DNA from: Coleophoma eucalyptorum
Taxonomy: Eukaryota; Ascomycota; Leotiomycetes; Helotiales; Dermateaceae
Direction: 5' to 3'
Length of the DNA: 64,000 nucleotides
Assembly (NCBI GenBank): GCA_026120035.1
Contig: JALRME010000001.1
Span: 496,001-560,000 of the forward strand
Below, in pieces: positions 57,195-64,000 of this stretch (its first letter is position 1; the number at the start of each line of letters is the position of its first letter). The notes below the pieces were generated by a model. That model saw only the letters and a program-made list of their open reading frames with translations, was not told the origin of the DNA and ran no database searches. Made by a program: the position numbers and the translations under genes.

Positions 57195-59559
57195 CTAAGG
57201 TCCGTACTGGTCCTCTGGATATACGAGATACGTGTTATCGAGCGTTGACCAGTATGCTGCTTCTTCATCCATCCACGTCAACGGATCCCATATGTATTGC
57301 TCAGTACTTTGGGTCGCGCTTACATCATCACCTAGTGCTGAAGGGTTATCCATTCCTAGAGACAGTATTTGGAAGTCTACGTTTTCCGTATTAGCGAAAT
57401 CTGCATCGACTGGATTTTCAAACTTCCGGCCATCAACCCTCTCATGTTCTGATAACTCAGGCCTTTTATTCTGCCGCAGTCTTAATACTGTCCAAAATTT
57501 CCTTCTCGCTTCTCCGGCGAGCTCCCAGACCTGCGAAAGGTCTTCCAAAGCGAGATCGAGAAATGACAATCCTGAGTCAGTCATGACCGGCCACGCATGT
57601 TGATTTCGCGTAGTGATGAGTCTCGCGTTCAATGCCAGGATTGTTCCCTGTACAAATACAAAAGGCGAATTGCGCAAGGTGTAGTCGGTCCTGAAACGCT
57701 GCAGAATCTCGATGATATTTTCCACGGCAGCGTCACAGATGGTCTTGGGTTCCGAGGGTTTCTCCAGCCGTGGCGAACTTGTAAGTGGCTTGAGGAAAGG
57801 GCGGTTCAAGGATATTATTGTGCTATGATAGAGCATACTGTTCCTTGTTAGAAGAATTGATGGCAAAATAAATAGCAAGTTTCTTACTGTAGAACAGCAA
57901 TATGCTGCTGCAATTTCTCTCCTCGAGCAGGCCATTTCTTCCATCGCATTTCTCCTGGCAGAGCTTCATGCCATGTTGATAATCGAGAATTCAGCTCCAT
58001 CAACGAGAGCTCCAGAGAGCGGGTAGCTTCAAGAGTGGATAGCTTCTTGGGTGCAAACATTAGACTAAGCATATCTTGTATTAATCGGCCCAACTCTATC
58101 TGTCGATTGAAAACTAATGTAAGCTTGAGCGAAGTTATAGGCTCTATGTATTCGACCAGACCCTGCCCTCGGAGCCAGTCCTGGTAATACAGGTGTCGCC
58201 TGAATGCATGGTTAAGTAGACGAAGGCAGTTGGTTCATGCCGGGACTTACGGAAGTGGTTCACTAGTGTTCACATCGGAGTCGTCGCCCTGCATCAGCGT
58301 CGGTCTACCCAGAAAGAGACTTATCAATCTATATTAGTGTAAGTTGATCTTTAGAGTTTACAACAGCCGAAGCTCCGGGACCGTACTTATCTGACATATA
58401 ACAGCCCCAGTATATCCTTCTCCGCACTTCACTCTCATATGAAGACTCCTGCGTATGCTCCCCGAGTAAACTTTTGGGATCTCGCTGGAAACCAAGATCC
58501 TGGCCCATCCGAAAAGCCATACCTGATCCTATTGTGAGCGGTGAAATTCGGACGTCTGGAATAGGCATACCTGAGTACTGCCAACCTTTTGAAAGGTTCC
58601 CTTTACCAATCTCCAAGAAAGCAAGACACAGTAGTGCTTGTACAGAAGTGCTATGAGGTACAGCTAGACCTTGTGACATCACAATCTCAACTGCACAGTA
58701 TTGAAAGCGAGTGGAGGCATCTTTAATTTCAGAATCTGAAGAAATCAAGGCACCAATAGCACAAATCGAATAGATTAAAGCAGGAGAGCAGAATTCTGTT
58801 GACGAGGACTCTTTGAGATAGTCTCTGATGAAAGCTTCTCGCGGCACGAACATAAATTGAGGATACTGCCATCTGAAAAACAGAGCGATGCAACGACTGA
58901 CGATGGGACCGACTGTAGATACGTCGGGTGTTGTGGGTATTTGTAAGTCTGGTTGAGGCTGGCTTGCTTGTAGCGCTGTGGAAAACTCCCCATCATAGAT
59001 ACTAGTCGGGCCATGATATATGAGCGAGCCTGTTGCCATCAGTCTAGATTCTTAATATTAATTAGAAATCTCACCATTGTTGGTATCCTGTAGAGATGAC
59101 TTGCTTGCCACCCCAATCGTTGAGGCCTCTGCGCCTGACAATCCGGAAGGGCCTTCTACTGTTTCTAAATGAGTTTCAAACGAAAGAGAATCAAGAATTA
59201 CATCGCGTTCAGCAGATGAAGCATGCTTCAGTTTCTTCAACACCGACTCTAAAGAAGCGACCCTCCTCTCCAGAGCACTAGTATACTCACGAGACACTGG
59301 ATATCTCTTCGAATCGTCCTCTCGGAACTCACAAGTTGCACTGGCATCAGCACAATTAATACATGGGAACGTTCGTGAGCATCTGATCTATAGCAGTATC
59401 AGTTCTTCTGATATAGTTTTGCATCTGTGAGATAAAACCTTTCGTTTCTGGCATCTTTTGCAACTACGCGGGAATTAATACCGTTTCGGCAATCGGTGAA
59501 TGCCAGGAGAATAGGACTCACGAAATTTTCTTCTCCTGTCGTGCTGGAGTTTTATTCAT
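57195..59559 (-). CDS. Zn2Cys6 transcription factor, NirA-like
   Basis: The first exon (start 59559, MNKTPARQEKKIS) joins CKRCQKRK after an intron of about 57 nt. A second intron then joins IRCSRTFPCINCADASATCEF, completing the Cys6 cluster. A short coiled coil follows (LERRVASLESVLKKLK). The fungal transcription factor domain shows the pattern of nitrogen regulators NirA/NIT4: IALFFRWQYPQFMFVPREAF, then CSPALIYSICAIGALIS and RIYWGCYMSDK. The C-terminal exons reach DEEAAYWSTLDNTYLVYPED. About 620-640 residues. Next to a sulfatase and permease, so a role in nutrient-specific control is likely but unproved. Confidence 0.85.
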
Positions 59560-59955
59560 CGCATCATAATTAATCAGTGTGCCTATTGGAATCTAAAGTT
59601 GCTACAGAGTACACAAGGGTAGTTTGCGGGTTTCCGCTGGCTACGAATGAGGGTGTTTGGTGCAGGGGAAGCAAGACGGGGGAGATCTCATTTTAAGCAG
59701 ACCTCCACTAGTAAGGAGTGGGGTTAAGCGATACTTTATTCCGGAGCGACTACCTGGTCTATTTAATGCTCTAGTTTGTTTTTTGTCGTCCCAATTCTCA
59801 AATTCTAGAGATATGCTCATGATGGTTGAAGGTCATACAAGTATCTAAAATTATGTAGGCTCTATTGCTAAACCGGAGGCTGATCGGCTTCTGGTAAACT
59901 GCACAAGAAGATATCTGGCCACTAATAGTAATATATTTAGAAAGATTCATAGCGA
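59560..59955. other. Intergenic, nothing recognised
   Basis: About 400 bp between the regulator promoter and the sulfatase 3' end. Confidence 0.5.
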
Positions 59956-61293
59956 CTACTCCTTTAATGGATCTGGAGGAGCTGGGTCCGTCTTGAGACT
60001 TTTATCAAAGGCAGCCTTCATCCTTAGCATAGGTTGCAAAACCCAAGTATTATATGCCAAGATGTCTGTTTCTTCTTTTGGATCTCTGGTTGTGTTGAAA
60101 AGATACGGGGACTCGAGTTTTCCGCTAGATTGATTGACTTTGGGCTCCCAAACGAAATGGCACTTCCAATCTCGCCACTTTATAGCACGTAGGTCGTTTT
60201 TGATGTAGAATAAGAAACCCTCTCTTGGCGACTTCGAATTGAGGGGGTCTGTGAATAGTTCTGTTTGATCAATCCCATCAATCGGCCTATCTGTAGGAAT
60301 TGGAGCCTTTGTGATGCTTGCAATTGTCGTGAATATGTCGGTTACATGCACCACTTCGTTTGAGGTCACATCTTTTGGCACGCGGCCTGGCCATCGAATG
60401 ATGAATGGAACGCGAAGGCTCCCCTCCATGGCAGTATGATAGGTTCCCGACCACGGCCCTGCTGTACCCTTGTATGGCGCTCTAAACTCTGGTCCGTTGT
60501 CTGACGCAAATATTAAAACAGTATTTTCTGCGAGACCTAAAGACTCAATGTGGTCTATCAATTGGCCGACCCGATAATCCATCTCAGCCATTGAGTCTGC
60601 GAACTCTCCATTCCCAGTCTTGCCTTCGAAATCTCTATGTGGAAGTGTTGGAAAGTGGAGATGGACCAGCGGATGGTAAAGGAAGAATGGTACTTTAGCA
60701 GCAGCTTGTCTGCTCAGCCAGTCTTTTGAACACTCCACCAGAGTAGCGTCGATATTCCGCCTTTCAGTAAGGTCATATACACAAACGTTCTCCGAAGCCG
60801 AACCCGCTTTTCCTTTCATAATGTACGGCAGTTCCGCAACATCTGCGGTATAGCCCAGAGCAGATGTAAACTGGCTCTCGTCGGTAGTCCTAGGTATGCC
60901 ATACCACTCGTCAAAGCCTCTGTCTGAAGGATAACGACCCGGTATATCTCCTAGATGCCATTTCCCGTGGTGTGCACTGACATATCCAGAATCGCGCAAT
61001 ATTTCGGGGAGAGTCTTCTCCCACGGTGTGAGACCTTGTGGCATACCAGCCGGCACAGATTGAAGACATCCAGTCCTTATAGGATGGCGGCCACACATGA
61101 GTGCCGAACGAGTTGGTACGCAGTCGCTTTCAACATTGAAGTTATGCAGGAGCAGGCCCTCCTTGGCTAATGCATCAATGCGAGGAGTTGCAGCTCCTCG
61201 TAGAATCCCTCCTCCATAGCAGCCAAGTTCACCCCAACCCAGATTGTCGGCAAGAATAAGGACCACGTTCGGTTTCGCAGGATCGGTAGACAT
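59956..61293 (-). CDS. Sulfatase (arylsulfatase type)
   Basis: Single exon, 445 residues, sulfuric-ester hydrolase. The formylglycine motif CVPTRSALMCGR (about residue 58) has the modifiable Cys. Metal-binding residues lie in VVLILADNLGWGELGCYGGG and FASDNGPEF. Further active-site residues are in HHGKWHLGD. TRDPKEETD near the end is typical of the family. No signal peptide is evident, so it may act in the cytosol on imported sulfate esters. 654 bp separate it from a divergent DAL5-type permease. Confidence 0.9.
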   Translation of the reverse strand: MSTDPAKPNVVLILADNLGWGELGCYGGGILRGAATPRIDALAKEGLLLHNFNVESDCVPTRSALMCGRHPIRTGCLQSVPAGMPQGLTPWEKTLPEILRDSGYVSAHHGKWHLGDIPGRYPSDRGFDEWYGIPRTTDESQFTSALGYTADVAELPYIMKGKAGSASENVCVYDLTERRNIDATLVECSKDWLSRQAAAKVPFFLYHPLVHLHFPTLPHRDFEGKTGNGEFADSMAEMDYRVGQLIDHIESLGLAENTVLIFASDNGPEFRAPYKGTAGPWSGTYHTAMEGSLRVPFIIRWPGRVPKDVTSNEVVHVTDIFTTIASITKAPIPTDRPIDGIDQTELFTDPLNSKSPREGFLFYIKNDLRAIKWRDWKCHFVWEPKVNQSSGKLESPYLFNTTRDPKEETDILAYNTWVLQPMLRMKAAFDKSLKTDPAPPDPLKE

Positions 61294-61947
61294 TTTGGGC
61301 TAGAGATATGGGCGCTGACTGCAGGAAGGACGAGTATGAAAGAACGGAAATTAAAGAAAGCTGAGAAATCCCAAGACAAAGAGACAATCTAGTCACCTAA
61401 CATTTTTCTGGCGTAGGGATCTCATCGTGTGCCTGGTTACCGAAAGTCGGACGGACTCCATCCCCCGTGCAAGCATTGACTTCTTCAATTAGTTGATCAG
61501 CGTGGTTAACCCTGAGGTGAATAAACATCAGTTTCCGAGTCATGCTTCACAGCCAATTAAAGAATCCGAGGAGACGTGTCGTGTAGTAGTTATTTACATG
61601 TTGACACTGAGTAGTGTAGTAGAACAGGGTTGTCGCTCCATGAATGGGATGTTATTGCTGCACGGGCCACGGAGAATGAAGTCCGTTTGCAATCACGTCT
61701 TCCATCCCTAAATGACAGTTCGCTCCACTTTGATCGCGTCCATAGAACAGTTCTCCGTCCAACTTAGATATCTTGGATAGACGACTGATAATTCCTATTC
61801 TAGCCGAGCAAGATGCCCAATCAGTGCCATGAGAGATAGGCGTTTGCTCTCGCACAGTGCGACACAGCATAAAGACAATGCAGTGGCCCAACTATCTTCA
61901 TCCTCAAGGACGTTGACTGCAACTTTCTCATCTCGAATAATTTTACA
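61294..61947. promoter_or_regulatory. Divergent promoter, sulfatase / permease
   Basis: 654 bp between the two start codons; candidate shared control region. No operator defined. Confidence 0.45.
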
Positions 61948-63558
61948 ATGCAGTCCTCTGCCGAGCCTGAGAAGTGCAATGAGAAAGAGGCTGTACCAGT
62001 ACAGTCTAGTCTTGACATTGCAAGCGACGAGCAACCAGTGATAGACTGGACCGAATCAGAAGAAACAAAAGTCCGATGGAAGTAAGTTATTTATGTCTCT
62101 GCTAAGAAGCAATACACTTATGGAAGCAGACTCGACTTGTTACTGATGCCTCTTTTGCTGGCGGGCTTCTTCGTCTTGCAACTTGATCGAAGCAATATTT
62201 CGAATGCACTGACGTCGTCCATCGTCAAGGACCTCAACCTGTCGAGCAAGAACGTAATCAGCTCGGGTAATCAGATACAAACAGCGGCCATTATAATCTT
62301 CGAGATACCTTCTAATATCCTGCTGCAAAAAGTCGGAGCTCCAATCTGGATCACTTTTGAAATCATGATTTGGGGATTGGTAGCTCTTTTCCAAGCTTTC
62401 ATGACCAACAAGTCATCCTACTACGCTACACGCTTCCTGCTAGGTCTGTTCGAAGCAGGTTTTGTTCCAGCTTGTCAATTCATGATGGGAGTCTTCTATA
62501 AACGAGACGAACTTGCTATTCGAACAGCTATATTCTACATTGGAAACTATTTCGCGACGGGCACTGGATCATTGATGGCCGCTGGCATTTTCAAATTGAG
62601 TGGCAAGCATAACTTAGCCGGTTGGCAGTGGCTGTTCATCAGTAAGAGTTTTATTTCCATTCCCCAGTTGGGCGAAGTCCGTTCCACTAACTCTAGCTTA
62701 GTTGATGGTTCATTCACCGTTGCAATTGGCTTCTTTTACCTCTTCCTACTTCCTAAAAAGCCATCACATACAAAGCCTTTGTGCGGTATGTTGGACTTGT
62801 TTTCTGACCGTGATCGGCATATTATGCACAATCGTGTGATCATCGATGATCCTCAGAAAGATATTCCTCTATCACGGATCTCGATCAAAGATGTGCTACG
62901 AGCGCTATCCAATCCCAATCTGTGGGGTCACATGTCCATCAATATTCTTGCACTGGTTCCGGCTGGAGGGCTGCGACTCTATTCACCGTCGATCATCAAG
63001 ACGCTAGGGTTCGGTACCACAAAAGCCAATGCGCTGAGCTCGATCAGTAGTTACGGGGTTATTGTACTTGCAGTGAGCATGTCCTACATTTCTGATAGGA
63101 CCCGGAAACGAGGTTTGTGGATCGCAATACCGGTATCCTACTCAATGATCTTCGCCGGCATTTTGTACGGCTTGCCTCAAGATGCTGCAAAATGGACAAG
63201 ATTTGCCATTTTCACTCTTCTGACTTCAGGAAACTCCGTCTCACAAGGAATCACCGACTCATGGATGAGTATCAACGCGAGAACGCCACAAGAGCGTAGT
63301 ATTGGTCTGGCCATGGCCGTTATGGGTGCAAATATTGGCGGTCTTGCTGGTCAATCTTTATTTCAGACGAGCGATGCGCCTAGATACGACAAGTCGTTCC
63401 TAGCAATTTTGTGCCTCTATTCTGCCTCATTGGTCTTCGTAATAGGGCAGATCATTTCATATTGGTTCCAGAACAAGAATCTTGCGAAAGGCGAGGTGAA
63501 CCACGAAGAGTCTACGACGGAGTTGGAAGTACAGTCGAGGTGGCGTTACGAGATCTAA
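61948..63558 (+). CDS. MFS permease, DAL5/ACS family (Soa1-like candidate)
   Basis: Three exons: introns 62082-62129 (48 nt) and 62642-62701 (60 nt, a multiple of three and so readable through) give about 500 residues. Start MQSSAEPEKCNEKEAVPVQ. Helix 1 is LDLLLMPLLLAGFFVLQLDRSNISNAL, the typical anion:cation symporter opening. Then come TAAIIIFEIPSNILLQKVG and GLFEAGFVPACQFMMG. The second half has NARTPQERSIGLAMAVMGANIGGLAGQSLFQTSDAPRY. It is paired with a sulfatase. Yeast Soa1, of the same family, imports sulfonates and sulfate esters, so the same substrate class is plausible here. Confidence 0.85.
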
Positions 63559-64000
63559 AAATTTATCTGTTTAAATTCGTCACATTCACCAATCTGAGAA
63601 ATTTAAGTAAATGATGAAGCTATTCAAGGAAAAACTCCCTTAAGTGGAGTACGTTATTAGATGGTAATGTTCCATTGTCCCTAGTCTGATAAAATGAGTG
63701 CTCAGATGTTCCCCGAATTTGGGGACGGGACCTAACTTGGTATGTTGCGGGTTGGGCCCACAGGGTAGTATGTGTTCCCGGGTCTTCAAAATTCACGGAG
63801 TATACTCTCTCGTTCATCCCACCTCAATAATAAGCCAACAGCAAATAATACGACATGCACACTGTGCAACAGAATATAGAGGCAGCACACCTAAAGTAGA
63901 CATGTAAGTTTTATGTACTGTAACCTAATTGACCTGAGATAGGGGGGAAAGCTACGATGGCGCATTGTCTTGAGCCCTTTCGATCTAGTCTGCTGTCCGA
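63559..64000. other. Intergenic to window edge
   Basis: No gene or repeat recognised in the last 440 bp. Confidence 0.5.

Overview
The window is nuclear DNA of a filamentous ascomycete (Pezizomycotina). It is gene-dense, with about 48-60 nt GT-AG introns carrying CTAAC/CTGAC-like branch sites. It holds hallmark families of this group: several Zn(II)2Cys6 transcription factors, a LaeA-like methyltransferase, an AflR-type regulator, PalC, a DUF7580 protein, and a kinesin-light-chain-type TPR protein. A Leotiomycetes-like fungus is a reasonable guess, but nothing here proves the class.

Layout. 0.8-7.0 kb: a small locus of a Zn2Cys6 regulator, an MFS sugar transporter and a DUF1479 dioxygenase-like gene. 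The regulator reads intact. The transporter has a frameshift and a nonsense codon, and the DUF1479 gene lacks a proper splice acceptor. 7.7-12.7 kb: a head-to-head pair, a DUF7580 protein and a C2H2-zinc-finger/TPR protein with nearly identical repeats; this looks like a fungal immunity or allorecognition-type locus. 13.9-14.9 kb: a metallo-beta-lactamase-fold hydrolase. 15.2-28.5 kb: six genes all on the minus strand (LaeA-like methyltransferase, SDR, amidohydrolase, DAL5-type permease, DAO-type FAD oxidoreductase, salicylate-hydroxylase-like FAD monooxygenase), a candidate catabolic or secondary-metabolism cluster.

29.4-41.6 kb is sparse and repetitive: a tail-anchored-like disordered protein, a 3.3 kb low-complexity intergenic region, a Ser/Pro-rich internally repeated protein, and a DnaJ-domain gene sitting between two related tandem-repeat arrays (about 84 bp and about 122 bp units), followed by a secreted subtilase. 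43.5-46.7 kb: an AflR-like regulator divergent from an SDR. 46.85 kb: an intron-containing tRNA-Arg(ACG).

47.9-57.1 kb is a conserved housekeeping block: nucleolin-like gar2/NSR1, a complex I subunit (NDUFB10 family), mitoribosomal mL54, TAF7 and a TAF3-like gene transcribed divergently, a small disordered protein, and PalC of the alkaline-pH signalling pathway. 57.2-63.6 kb: a NirA-like Zn2Cys6 regulator, a sulfatase, and a divergent DAL5/Soa1-type permease, together plausibly a sulfate-ester scavenging cluster.

CDS coordinates run from start codon to stop codon and include introns. Exon joins were inferred by eye from reading frame and splice signals.
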